Assembly (NCBI RefSeq): GCF_002265435.1
Contig: NZ_NOKQ01000204.1
Coordinates: forward strand, 47,231-111,230
DNA length: 64,000 nt
Origin: Tetzosporium hominis
GTDB lineage: Bacteria; Bacillota; Bacilli; Bacillales_A; Planococcaceae
Direction: 5' to 3'
A program made the position numbers and the translations under genes. The notes beneath the pieces are model-generated. The model was not told where the DNA came from. It made no database searches and was given only the letters and a program-made list of their open reading frames with translations. This document shows positions 51,911 through 59,222 of this stretch, in pieces (positions within the stretch are counted from its first letter, which is position 1; the number at the start of each line of letters is the position of its first letter).

Positions 51911-53947
51911 GTTTGAGAGTTGTTCGTAATAAGTATGACAAGTGGCACGCGTTTTTTTAGACTCATAGAGAGCATTATCTGCTGCTATGAACAGTGCTTT
52001 TTTGTCCTGTGCGTCTTGAGGATAAAGAGCGATACCAAGTGCAATTTCAATTGGAATCGTCGCATGTTTATATAGAAACGGTTCTTTGAAGGCTTCTATA
52101 ATACGGTTGATAATGGCCTCTACTTGATCGTGTGCACGGATCTGTCCTAATAAAATCCCGATTTCGTCGCCACCTAACCGAGCAACTAAATCGTTCTGGC
52201 GAACACTCGTTGACAGTCGTTTGGCCATTTCTACAATTACCGCATCTCCGGCATCATGACCATAGGTATCATTGATTTGTTTAAACTGATTGCCATCAAC
52301 AAGGAGTAAAGCCAAGGAAGGTTCTTGACCTTCTGTATCTATGAGGTCCTGCAACCGATCATCAAATGCTCGTCGGTTCGGCAATCCAGATAAATGGTCG
52401 TAATAAGCCATCTGTTTTAACGCTTCTTGCATCGAGTATCTCTCTGAAATATCCCGTGAAATGGTAATGATGTTGATGACTCGACCTCGTTCTATTACGG
52501 GGCTAGCTACTACTTCCATCCAAACGTAATGTCCGTCGATATGTCTCATTCGGAGTTCCATCGTACAATGCTTGCGGGTGACAAGCAGAAGCTGCAGGTT
52601 TTTTTGAACTACAGCATGATCTTCTGGATGAATAAACTCAGTAAACTGTTTTCCGATGCATTCAGATGGTTCATGACCAAGCAAGTGTTTGATAGAAGGA
52701 GATAGGTAATCGGCTCGCCCGTTACGATTGAATACCTTGATGACATCAAATGCGTATTCTGTAATAACCTTATATTTCTCTTTGCTCTGATCCAGCTCAC
52801 GTTGTGTATTTTTCAACTTGGTAATATTGTTATACACGACGTGAATACCAGTGGGTTCTCCATGCTCATTGTACACAGGTGTATAAGATGCTAGGATATC
52901 AAGTAATTTTCCGGACTTGGTAATGCGCTGAGTCTCATAAGATTCGATGGGTTCAAGATGATCCAATCGTTTTTGCAGTTGCAGCATTTCTTCCTGAAGG
53001 TACTCTGGGACAATCTCATAAAGCGTCTCTTGAATCTCTTGCTCATCATATTCAAACAATTGACGAAATGCTGGATTTACTTGAGATACAGTTCCATCTA
53101 GATTCAACTGGAAGACGGGATTGATAGCAGTGTTCCAAAGCGTCTCTAAATCTTTGTTTTTCTCTTTTAAGGCTCTAGCCAGTTCACGCTCTCGAGAGAT
53201 ATCTTTAAATACCCCATAGGCTCCCACGATTTCGTCATTTACGCTGATTGGGATATTTACTATGGACAAGTATAGGACATGCCCTTCTTTATGATAGATC
53301 GCAGTCTCGTATTGAACGGATTTGCCGTGTTCAATAGACTTGGCAAACGCGTCCCGTGTCACGTCTTTATACTCATCTAGAATAAAATTTGTGAAGCCAT
53401 GCTCAGAAGCATCTCCGAACTGATAGCCAGTAATTTTAGAAGAAGCAAAATTTCCATCCACTAGTTGGCCTTTCAGGTTATAAGCAATGATCCCATCTGG
53501 GTGAAAATCAAAAAGTGATTTATAGCGCTGTCGGTTTAATTCGGATTCGTCTTCACTAACTTTTAATGTGGATACATCTTGGACGATGCCTAGTATATGT
53601 GTCACTTCCCGAGAAGAGTTGTATAAAGGAGTCAATTTACTTTCTCCAGTGAACATTCCAGTTGGAGTCCGAACTTGTTGGCGAAACACAAGGGTTTTTT
53701 CGGATCGTACCACGCGTTGGTAAGCTTGATGAAGTGGAACTGCTTTGTCACTATCATGTGCGGATAAAATACTTTGTCCTAATGTCGCATCGGAAAGACC
53801 TAAAATTTGTCGTGCTTTTTTATTGATAAATTGATAGATGAATTGGGTTCCTTGTACTTCCATTAAAAAAACGAGGTCTGTCACGTGGTCGAGCATTTGA
53901 ACCAACAGGTCGATATCTGTATCTCGATGAATCAATGGCTTTTCCAT
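51896..53947 (-). CDS. Multi-PAS GGDEF protein (diguanylate cyclase)
   Basis: A 683-residue cytosolic protein with four PAS domains (about 15-125, 140-255, 270-380 and 395-500) and a GGDEF domain (about 520-680). The active site reads LGGDEIG, that is GGDEI in place of GGDEF, and the I-site RQND lies five residues upstream. The aspartate and glutamate needed for metal and GTP are kept, so it is probably active, but the last position is unusual. There is no EAL domain. The ATG at 53947 has best spacing from GGGGG; an ATG two codons earlier is also possible. Confidence 0.87.
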   Translation of the reverse strand: MEKPLIHRDTDIDLLVQMLDHVTDLVFLMEVQGTQFIYQFINKKARQILGLSDATLGQSILSAHDSDKAVPLHQAYQRVVRSEKTLVFRQQVRTPTGMFTGESKLTPLYNSSREVTHILGIVQDVSTLKVSEDESELNRQRYKSLFDFHPDGIIAYNLKGQLVDGNFASSKITGYQFGDASEHGFTNFILDEYKDVTRDAFAKSIEHGKSVQYETAIYHKEGHVLYLSIVNIPISVNDEIVGAYGVFKDISRERELARALKEKNKDLETLWNTAINPVFQLNLDGTVSQVNPAFRQLFEYDEQEIQETLYEIVPEYLQEEMLQLQKRLDHLEPIESYETQRITKSGKLLDILASYTPVYNEHGEPTGIHVVYNNITKLKNTQRELDQSKEKYKVITEYAFDVIKVFNRNGRADYLSPSIKHLLGHEPSECIGKQFTEFIHPEDHAVVQKNLQLLLVTRKHCTMELRMRHIDGHYVWMEVVASPVIERGRVINIITISRDISERYSMQEALKQMAYYDHLSGLPNRRAFDDRLQDLIDTEGQEPSLALLLVDGNQFKQINDTYGHDAGDAVIVEMAKRLSTSVRQNDLVARLGGDEIGILLGQIRAHDQVEAIINRIIEAFKEPFLYKHATIPIEIALGIALYPQDAQDKKALFIAADNALYESKKTRATCHTYYEQLSNEKKQ

Positions 53948-54047
53948 CTCCATGCCCCCTTTTTTAAATGTTACTCAATTCCTATCTTTTGAGAAAAGTA
54001 TACGCCAGCATGCGACATTTGTCTGTTAGATTTTTATTGTTTTTCTC

Positions 54048-54596
54048 TCATCTTTGAGACTTTTTTATTTCTTTTTCACTTTCTGTTGTAGATGGGAGGA
54101 ATGGTTCTGGACAGTAGTCCGTTCGTTTGCCATAACGTAGCATTTCGTAAATGATCATACCGTTGTTGGGTTTGCCGTTTAACATTCTCATAGGTACGAT
54201 ATCGAATAAAACGTAATAAAAAATGTAAAAGACAAAGCGGTCCCAAAAAGCTAAAGTATCGTCTAATACACCATTAACGACTAAAAGATTAACAACAATT
54301 CCCACTAAGATATTAGATAGAATAGGTGCCGCGTAAATGACTACATAGATCCAGCGATTTTTGTGCGCTAGATCGTCATAGGAAAACCAACTATATAAAT
54401 GATAATACTTTCGTACATCGAGTATACCCAATTTGAAAAGACGTGGTCCGGAGCCAATTGTGATACGAGGGTTTTTCACTCCAAAAAAGAGACTTGCTAC
54501 GATATATCCGGTCTCTCGAACAAAAACGACAATAGGTAAAATGATAAATGCGGAAATCAGCAGCGATAAGAAATCTGTAAAACCAAATGTAAACAT
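54048..54596 (-). CDS. M50-like (site-2 protease fold) membrane protein with lost active site
   Basis: A 182-residue protein with about four hydrophobic segments. The first, IILPIVVFVRETGYIVASLF, is the place where M50 proteases have HExGH; here it reads RETGY, so both zinc histidines are gone while E, T and G remain. The second hallmark N..P....DG appears as DIVPMRMLNGKPNNG. The stretch ITIGSGPRLFKLG is also M50-like. It is therefore probably a catalytically dead relative that may bind other proteins in the membrane. Single gene. Confidence 0.6.
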   Translation of the reverse strand: MFTFGFTDFLSLLISAFIILPIVVFVRETGYIVASLFFGVKNPRITIGSGPRLFKLGILDVRKYYHLYSWFSYDDLAHKNRWIYVVIYAAPILSNILVGIVVNLLVVNGVLDDTLAFWDRFVFYIFYYVLFDIVPMRMLNGKPNNGMIIYEMLRYGKRTDYCPEPFLPSTTESEKEIKKSQR

Positions 54597-54821
54597 GTCA
54601 TCTGCTCCTTTCCAAACCTTATTCGCAGTATAGCAAGAGCGCGAGAAGAAGTCGTGAGAAAACCATTATAAATGGAAACGCTTACCAAAAATAATGATTG
54701 ACGAATGCTATAAAACCACGTATAACTAGACTAATCTATTTTTGTTAGAAAAGTTTACATGAGATTTACTGGGTCTTTATAGAAAGAAAGTACAGTAGAG
54801 ATGAGTAGAGGAGGAAGTCAG

Positions 54822-55289
54822 ATGAGAAAGCCGTTTCCTGAAGCTACACCACTTTCGATTATGGTACCTAAAGTTCTTCAAGTGTTCTTGAATGTTGCCC
54901 TTCTCGGTCTTGCAGTTACCCTTTCTTTTTTGTTGATGCGTTCTTTAGTGGAATTCATACAGTTGCTCTGGACGCTCGAGTCCTATGATTACAAAGTCTT
55001 TTTAGCTGATATCTTATTGTTTTTTCTGTACTTTGAGTTCATTGCAATGATTGTAAAGTATTTTAAAGAAGACTATCACTTCCCGCTTCGATACTTTTTG
55101 TACATCGGAATCACAGCCATGACACGGGTAATCATTGTAGAACATGATAATCCTGTTCACACATTATTGAATGCTTTAGTCATCTTTATCTTGATTGCAA
55201 GCTATTTCATCATTAACATGACTCCGCGAGAACGGCCGGAGATTGCTAATCAACATGAAAAAAAGCTCCCTTCATCTTTAATAAGATGA
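54822..55289 (+). CDS. psiE: PsiE-like membrane protein
   Basis: A 155-residue protein from the ATG at 54822 behind GAGGAGG. Four hydrophobic segments and the PsiE pattern: FFLYFEFIAMIVKYFKEDYH, FPLRYFLYIGITAMTRVIIV and the final span before NMTPRERPE. PsiE was named for phosphate starvation in E. coli; its function is unknown. No Pho box was recognised upstream. Confidence 0.82.
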   Translation: MRKPFPEATPLSIMVPKVLQVFLNVALLGLAVTLSFLLMRSLVEFIQLLWTLESYDYKVFLADILLFFLYFEFIAMIVKYFKEDYHFPLRYFLYIGITAMTRVIIVEHDNPVHTLLNALVIFILIASYFIINMTPRERPEIANQHEKKLPSSLIR

Positions 55290-55300
55290 AGCGGAGCTTT
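55258..55300. terminator. Bidirectional terminator overlapping psiE
   Basis: AAAGCTCCcTTCATCTT / AAGATGAAgcGGAGCTTT with a TAAT loop overlaps the end of psiE. On the minus strand it has a run of T residues and closes the microprotein operon. Confidence 0.82.
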
Positions 55301-55302
55301 AC

Positions 55303-55401
55303 TCATTTTTGAAACCACTTTTTCATGATGGTGCGAATCACTTTGACAAGGGTGCGCTCAGCATGGGAAGACGATAACTCGTCTGATCGAGACATTCGCA
55401 T
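55303..55401 (-). CDS. 32-residue ORF downstream of microprotein A
   Basis: MRMSRSDELSSSHAERTLVK then VIRTIMKKWFQK. It starts three bases after the stop of microprotein A, with no separate ribosome site, and ends just before the terminator. It is basic and could form an amphipathic helix. Coupled translation with microprotein A is possible; it may also be chance. Confidence 0.3.
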   Translation of the reverse strand: MRMSRSDELSSSHAERTLVKVIRTIMKKWFQK

Positions 55402-55404
55402 AGA

Positions 55405-55569
55405 TTATGCGATTGATTTTTGAGTAGACTTTAAGAAATTCCATTTAGAAAGACCTTTTACTTTAGAAGTAAATGAAGAAGTCGTATTTTCTAAACGTTG
55501 CTTAGTATGGAATTCCATTTCAGTTTGATCAGCCTTTACAGATTCTCCAAAAGTATAATAATTCATCAT
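55405..55569 (-). CDS. Microprotein A (54 residues), paralogue of microprotein B
   Basis: The protein begins MMNYYTFGESVKADQTEM, continues EFHTKQRLENTTSSFTSKVK and ends GLSKWNFLKSTQKSIA. GGAGG lies eight bases before the first ATG. It shares with microprotein B the pattern MMN..T..ESVK..Q....F..QRL.N...S.......KW...KS...S, at the same spacing but for one or two positions. It is basic and Ser/Thr-rich, with no signal peptide or membrane span. I know no family with this pattern. The promoter region is a near-copy of that of B and contains an ArsR-type operator. Confidence 0.7.
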   Translation of the reverse strand: MMNYYTFGESVKADQTEMEFHTKQRLENTTSSFTSKVKGLSKWNFLKSTQKSIA

Positions 55570-55584
55570 TTTCTATTCCTCCAT

Positions 55585-55626
55585 AATTGTGTGAATTTTT
55601 AATTAAACAAGACAATTTGATAAAAG
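55585..55626 (-). repeat. Upstream module, copy 1 (before microprotein A)
   Basis: A 42-base stretch that agrees with the module before microprotein B at nearly every position. It includes AACAAgacaatTTGAT (55606-55621), which matches ATCAA-N6-TTGAT at all but one place. It probably holds the promoter and operator for microprotein A. Confidence 0.8.
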
Positions 55627-55637
55627 TGCGAAAAAAA

Positions 55638-55793
55638 TTAAGCCGACTTGCGAGATTTGACTGAAAACCATTTCGTCCATGGCTGTGTTTTAGAATGAGC
55701 GGACGCTTGATTGTTCAAACGTTGCTGTGCTAAAAAGTGGACGGAGTCTTGGTGATCTTTCACAGATTCTTGCATTGTAAATACGTTCATCAT
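55638..55793 (-). CDS. Microprotein B (51 residues), paralogue of microprotein A
   Basis: The protein begins MMNVFTMQESVKDHQDSV, continues HFLAQQRLNNQASAHSKTQP and ends WTKWFSVKSRKSA. GGAGG lies eight bases before the first ATG, exactly as in A. Roughly 40 percent of aligned positions agree with A by eye, and the codons differ at many of them, so the pair was kept under selection rather than freshly copied. It lies between ArsR and A, all on one strand. Function unknown. Confidence 0.7.
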   Translation of the reverse strand: MMNVFTMQESVKDHQDSVHFLAQQRLNNQASAHSKTQPWTKWFSVKSRKSA

Positions 55794-55809
55794 ACGAAAT
55801 CCCTCCTAA

Positions 55810-55852
55810 AATTGTTTGAATTTTTAATTAAACAAGACAATTTGATTAAAAG
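55810..55852 (-). repeat. Upstream module, copy 2 (before microprotein B)
   Basis: A 43-base near-copy of the module at 55585-55626, differing by two or three bases, with the same operator-like AACAAgacaatTTGAT at 55831-55846. Flanking sequence differs, so the module itself is what is conserved. Confidence 0.8.
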
Positions 55853-55864
55853 CACAGCCGGAAA

Positions 55865-56182
55865 TCAGTTTTCCGGTTTGAACAGGCAGCATAACTCATC
55901 CGAGAGAAGTTGATTCAACTCGTGTTGATTTAGCTCGTAAAAGCTCCACGTCCCGCTAGTCTCTTTCGTAAGAAGGTCAGCGTCTAATAAAATCTTTAGA
56001 TGATAGGACAGCTTTGATTGTGTCATGTCAACGAGTGGGGCAAGATCTCCCACACACATGGCGCCTTTATTCGATAAGATGTTTAAAATTTGCAGACGCT
56101 TCTGGTCACTGATCGCTTTAAACTTTTTTTCAAAAGTAGCGAGTGTATCGGAAGACAACGTGCAGTATGTCGTTTCTTGCAT
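55865..56182 (-). CDS. ArsR/SmtB-family repressor
   Basis: A 105-residue winged-helix regulator: FKAISDQKRLQILNILSNKG, then PLVDMTQSKLSYHLKILLDA and a wing GTWSFYELNQ. ArsR proteins with the As(III) site carry ELCVCDL in this region; here it reads AMCVGDL, with one cysteine. Other cysteines are in TYCTLS and ELCCLF. It may sense a thiol-reactive or metal signal through Cys residues, or something else. The ATG at 56182 follows AGAAGGTG. It probably represses itself and the two microprotein genes. Confidence 0.85.
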   Translation of the reverse strand: MQETTYCTLSSDTLATFEKKFKAISDQKRLQILNILSNKGAMCVGDLAPLVDMTQSKLSYHLKILLDADLLTKETSGTWSFYELNQHELNQLLSDELCCLFKPEN

Positions 56183-56204
56183 CGAATTCACCTTCTAGTT
56201 GTCA

Positions 56205-56220
56205 ATCAAATTTCCTTGAT
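56205..56220 (-). promoter_or_regulatory. ArsR operator, site 1
   Basis: ATCAAatttccTTGAT, a perfect 5-6-5 inverted repeat, 23 bases upstream of the arsR start codon. Confidence 0.65.
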
Positions 56221-56262
56221 ATACTCATCATACGACCTCTAAAACCGCATGTCAACTATTTC

Positions 56263-56278
56263 ATCAAGAAATATTGAT
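56263..56278. promoter_or_regulatory. ArsR operator, site 2
   Basis: ATCAAgaaataTTGAT, the same ATCAA-N6-TTGAT pattern, in the divergent region between arsR and the peptidase gene. An extra TTGAT follows at 56282. It may also affect the peptidase gene. Confidence 0.6.
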
Positions 56279-56389
56279 TAATTGATAATGGTGAATTTTG
56301 CAAAAATTAATTGTTAGAAAATGTCGAAAATAGAGTAGGAATTGCATAGGTCTACATGCTATTCTAGGAAAGTAAAAGGAGGAAGAAAG

Positions 56390-57691
56390 ATGCAGCTCAA
56401 TCAAATTAAGTCAGACCGTGAGACGCTCTACTTTGTGCTCAGTATGATCGTTAGTATTTTTGTATACATAGGTGTGGCCGTATCAGTTGTTGGGATTCCA
56501 ATAGCTCTAATCGTATTTGCATTTATTTTTTATATGCAATTAATGATGTTAGGCTCTATTCGAGGTAATGGGGTGCGAATCCATCAAAATCAATTTCCGG
56601 ATGTCTATGCCCGTGTTCAGCAACTATCGAAAGAGATGGGTTTAAAAAAGACGCCTGATATTTTTGTCATACAGTCTGAAGGTGCGCTCAATGCATTTGC
56701 CACTCGTTTTTTAGGGCGAGATATGGTCGTATTGTATTCTGAAGTATTCGAGCTTGCTAGGGAGCAGGGGCAAGATGAGTTAGACTTTATTATTGCTCAC
56801 GAACTGGCACATGTGAAACGCCGTCATGTATGGAAGAACCTTGCCATTTTACCAGCTGCGTTTATTCCGTTCTTGTCTCAGGCGTATAGCCGCTCATGCG
56901 AATATACGTGTGATCGTCATGCGGCATTTATGATTCAGAATCCTGATGCTGCTAAACGTGCATTAACTCTTTTAGGAATTGGGAAAAAGATGTATGCAGA
57001 GGTTGATGAGCAAGCCTACGTGCAACAGATTGAAACAGAATCGAATGGAGTTGTCTGGCTGACGGAAGTTCTGTCGACACACCCTCGTTTACCAAAGCGA
57101 ATTCAAAGCATCTCTCAATTTGCAGGGAGTGCTGAAAGACTTTACTATCCACGCACAGGAAGAATCCTTGCTGGTGTTGCAGGCTTAGCGGCTCTAGGAA
57201 CAGCTATTTACATTGCGTGCATTGCACTTTTTGCGGCAGGTGGCATGCTTTGGGGTAGTCTATTTGCAGGTTCAGAAGCGTTAGGTTTAGAAGAATCACT
57301 TGGTCTTGAATCAGCTTTTGAGACGCCGGGAGAAACAGACCTCATGTCTGCGGCTTATATGGGAGACATTGAAGCCATGGAACAAGCATTAGCCTCTGGA
57401 GATTCAATTGACGAACAAGATGAATACGGTGCGGATGCTTTGATGTATGCGGTTAAAGGGTATTCTCCTGAAGCAGTAGAATATTTACTAGAATTGGGGG
57501 CAGATCCAAACACTTATGATGATGTGGACTCTGCACTGGTTCTCGCAGTTTACAACGAAGATATCGAAACTGTAGAACTGCTTTTGGAGTACGGGGCAGA
57601 CCCGGCTCTTCCAGACCCGGAAGGCTATACGATATATGATATTACTGGCGAATCTACAGTTGAAGATGTGCTTAACTACTTATCCTGGTAA
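56390..57691 (+). CDS. M48-family membrane peptidase fused to ankyrin repeats
   Basis: A 433-residue protein starting at the ATG at 56390 behind AAAGGAGGAAG. Two N-terminal spans (about 15-60) precede the M48 zinc-protease domain with HELAHVKRRH and a downstream SCEYTCDRHAA, whose glutamate should be the third zinc ligand, as in HtpX. A third span lies near GVAGLAALGTAIYIACIALF. The last 105 residues are ankyrin repeats: MSAAYMGDIEAMEQALASG, ALMYAVKGYSPEAVEYLLEL and ALVLAVYNEDIETVELLLEY. HtpX-like proteases act in membrane protein quality control; the ankyrin tail is unusual and probably binds a partner or substrate. Confidence 0.85.
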   Translation: MQLNQIKSDRETLYFVLSMIVSIFVYIGVAVSVVGIPIALIVFAFIFYMQLMMLGSIRGNGVRIHQNQFPDVYARVQQLSKEMGLKKTPDIFVIQSEGALNAFATRFLGRDMVVLYSEVFELAREQGQDELDFIIAHELAHVKRRHVWKNLAILPAAFIPFLSQAYSRSCEYTCDRHAAFMIQNPDAAKRALTLLGIGKKMYAEVDEQAYVQQIETESNGVVWLTEVLSTHPRLPKRIQSISQFAGSAERLYYPRTGRILAGVAGLAALGTAIYIACIALFAAGGMLWGSLFAGSEALGLEESLGLESAFETPGETDLMSAAYMGDIEAMEQALASGDSIDEQDEYGADALMYAVKGYSPEAVEYLLELGADPNTYDDVDSALVLAVYNEDIETVELLLEYGADPALPDPEGYTIYDITGESTVEDVLNYLSW

Positions 57692-57695
57692 TTCA

Positions 57696-57722
57696 GTCGC
57701 TCCCACGGGGGCGGCTTCTTTT
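57696..57722 (+). terminator. Intrinsic terminator
   Basis: GTCGCTCC / GGGGCGGC with G-T pairs and a CTTTTT tail, right after the peptidase gene. Confidence 0.65.
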
Positions 57723-57811
57723 TGTTCACAATGTCTACTCTATGCAGCAATCTCCAAATGATGCATAATAAAAAAATATGAGAGATTGGCAAATGGGGGA
57801 AGAAACAAACT

Positions 57812-58396
57812 ATGCAATGGGTTGGGAAGGCGTGCATTAGTGCACTGCTTTTATATATTGGATTATCTATGTACGGGATTTGGACATTCACAGGAGAAAC
57901 AGAGCTTCGTCATGCAGATGCTGCCTTAGTATTGGGAACACGACTAGACGGTGAAGAGCCATCTTATGCACTTCGCGAGCGTATAAATCATGCGGTCTGG
58001 CTATATGACAACGAATTTGTTGAAACCCTCGTTTTCACAGGTGGGATGACTGAAGGCGGTCTGATTAGTGAAGCAGAGGCTTCAAAAGCTTACGCTGTTG
58101 CACTTGGCGTACCAGAGCAAGACATTATTATTGAAGATCAATCACTAGTGACACGCGAGAACATGGAATATGTTAAAAAACTGATGGCGTCTTGGGAGTT
58201 AGACAACTTCTTACTTGTCAGCGATCCCTTTCATATGAAACGCGCATTGATGATGGCAGATGTATTTGATTTAGAAGTAGAAGCCTCTCCAACTCCACAA
58301 AGTGTTTATTCTACTTGGGCAGAGCAGTTCCCATTTGTGCTTCGAGAGACGCTTGCCTACGTAGGTTATCAATTGACGTTTCATCAAGCCTTCTGA
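57812..58396 (+). CDS. DUF218 (YdcF/SanA/ElyC-like) protein
   Basis: A 194-residue protein with one N-terminal span (ACISALLLYIGLSMYGIWTF) and a DUF218 domain: ADAALVLGTRLDGEEPS, RINHAVWLYDNEFVETLVFT, GGMTEGGLISEAEASKAYA, DQSLVTRENMEYVKKLM and LLVSDPFHMKRALMMA. The family acts in envelope maintenance and vancomycin tolerance in enterobacteria (SanA, ElyC); biochemical activity is unknown. The active face should be outside the cell. Confidence 0.87.
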   Translation: MQWVGKACISALLLYIGLSMYGIWTFTGETELRHADAALVLGTRLDGEEPSYALRERINHAVWLYDNEFVETLVFTGGMTEGGLISEAEASKAYAVALGVPEQDIIIEDQSLVTRENMEYVKKLMASWELDNFLLVSDPFHMKRALMMADVFDLEVEASPTPQSVYSTWAEQFPFVLRETLAYVGYQLTFHQAF

Positions 58397-58467
58397 GGGA
58401 ATAGAGGAGTATCAAGCATATGTATGCTATGCTGAAGACGTAAGACAGATTACGAGGAGGAACTAGA

Positions 58468-58749
58468 ATGAGTACTGTACAAGTAGGCGACGTTTTTTCA
58501 ATGGAAGATGAGAATGGTCAAGAAGTAGAGATTGAAGTTCTCGGCCTCGTCCATGTCGATGAGATCGAATATGCAGCGGTTGCATTTTCAGAAGACGTAC
58601 AAGATGAAACAAAAGAAGATATTGATGTCTTTTTCCTGAAAGTTGAAGGGGAAGAAGAACTATATGAAATCGAAGATGACGCGGAGTTTGAGCGTGTCTC
58701 AAAAGCATTTCAAGAGCTTCAAGAAGAAGCTGCTGAAGATTTAAACTAA
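58468..58749 (+). CDS. DUF1292-family acidic protein
   Basis: A 93-residue acidic protein: VFSMEDENGQEVEIEVLGLV, then DEIEYAAVAF and ELYEIEDDAEFERVSKAFQE. This matches DUF1292 (YrzB type), usually found near yrvK/yrrK genes; here it stands alone. Start ATG behind GAGGAGGAAC, and a terminator follows. Function unknown. Confidence 0.85.
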   Translation: MSTVQVGDVFSMEDENGQEVEIEVLGLVHVDEIEYAAVAFSEDVQDETKEDIDVFFLKVEGEEELYEIEDDAEFERVSKAFQELQEEAAEDLN

Positions 58750-58754
58750 AACTA

Positions 58755-58795
58755 AAAGGCACTCCGTGAAACTAATCGGAGTGTCTTTTTTAATC
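58755..58795. terminator. Bidirectional intrinsic terminator
   Basis: AAGGCACTCCG / CGGAGTGTCTT with a ten-base loop and T runs, between the DUF1292 gene and the convergent STAS gene. Confidence 0.8.
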
Positions 58796-59140
58796 TTTTT
58801 GAAGGGAAAACCCTATTTTAGTGAGAGCGCGTTCTAAATTCGCTTCAATCATTACGTGCTTCAATTCAATTCCTAATCGGTTCGTTTGAAGAACGGTTTC
58901 TGGGCGTAACCCGGTAAGTACCGGTTTCACACCTAATAAATTCAACAAGTTCGTAATCTTCATCAACGAATCAGCAGCAGACTGATCCATTTCCGTGATT
59001 CCAGATAGATCGACAAACAGATAGTCCAAGTTTAGTTCTTGACTTCTAACTAAGGCTACTTCTACCAATTGTTCTACTCGTTTTCGTGTGATGTTCCCGA
59101 TGACAGGTAAAGATACAAAACGATTTCCCGGGAAATGAAT
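58790..59140 (-). pseudogene. STAS-domain (RsbR-like) gene, truncated
   Basis: The frame gives a nearly complete STAS domain: RFVSLPVIGNITRKRVEQLV, LDYLFVDLSGITEMDQSAAD, then VKPVLTGLRPETVLQTNRLG and a final helix. It resembles the C-terminal half of RsbR-type stressosome proteins. No usable ATG, GTG or TTG exists at the head of the domain; the frame opens directly after a TGA at 59143-59141. The only start inside, a TTG at 59068, would delete the first strand. The N-terminal sensor part is lost, so it is probably a relic, although a rare start codon (ATT at 59140) cannot be excluded. Confidence 0.6.
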
Positions 59141-59222
59141 TCATAAAGAAAGGACTTCTGACGGTTTCTTCTAAATGACATTCGTTGTACTATGAAAGAA
59201 GCAGAACTAAATGAGGGATACG

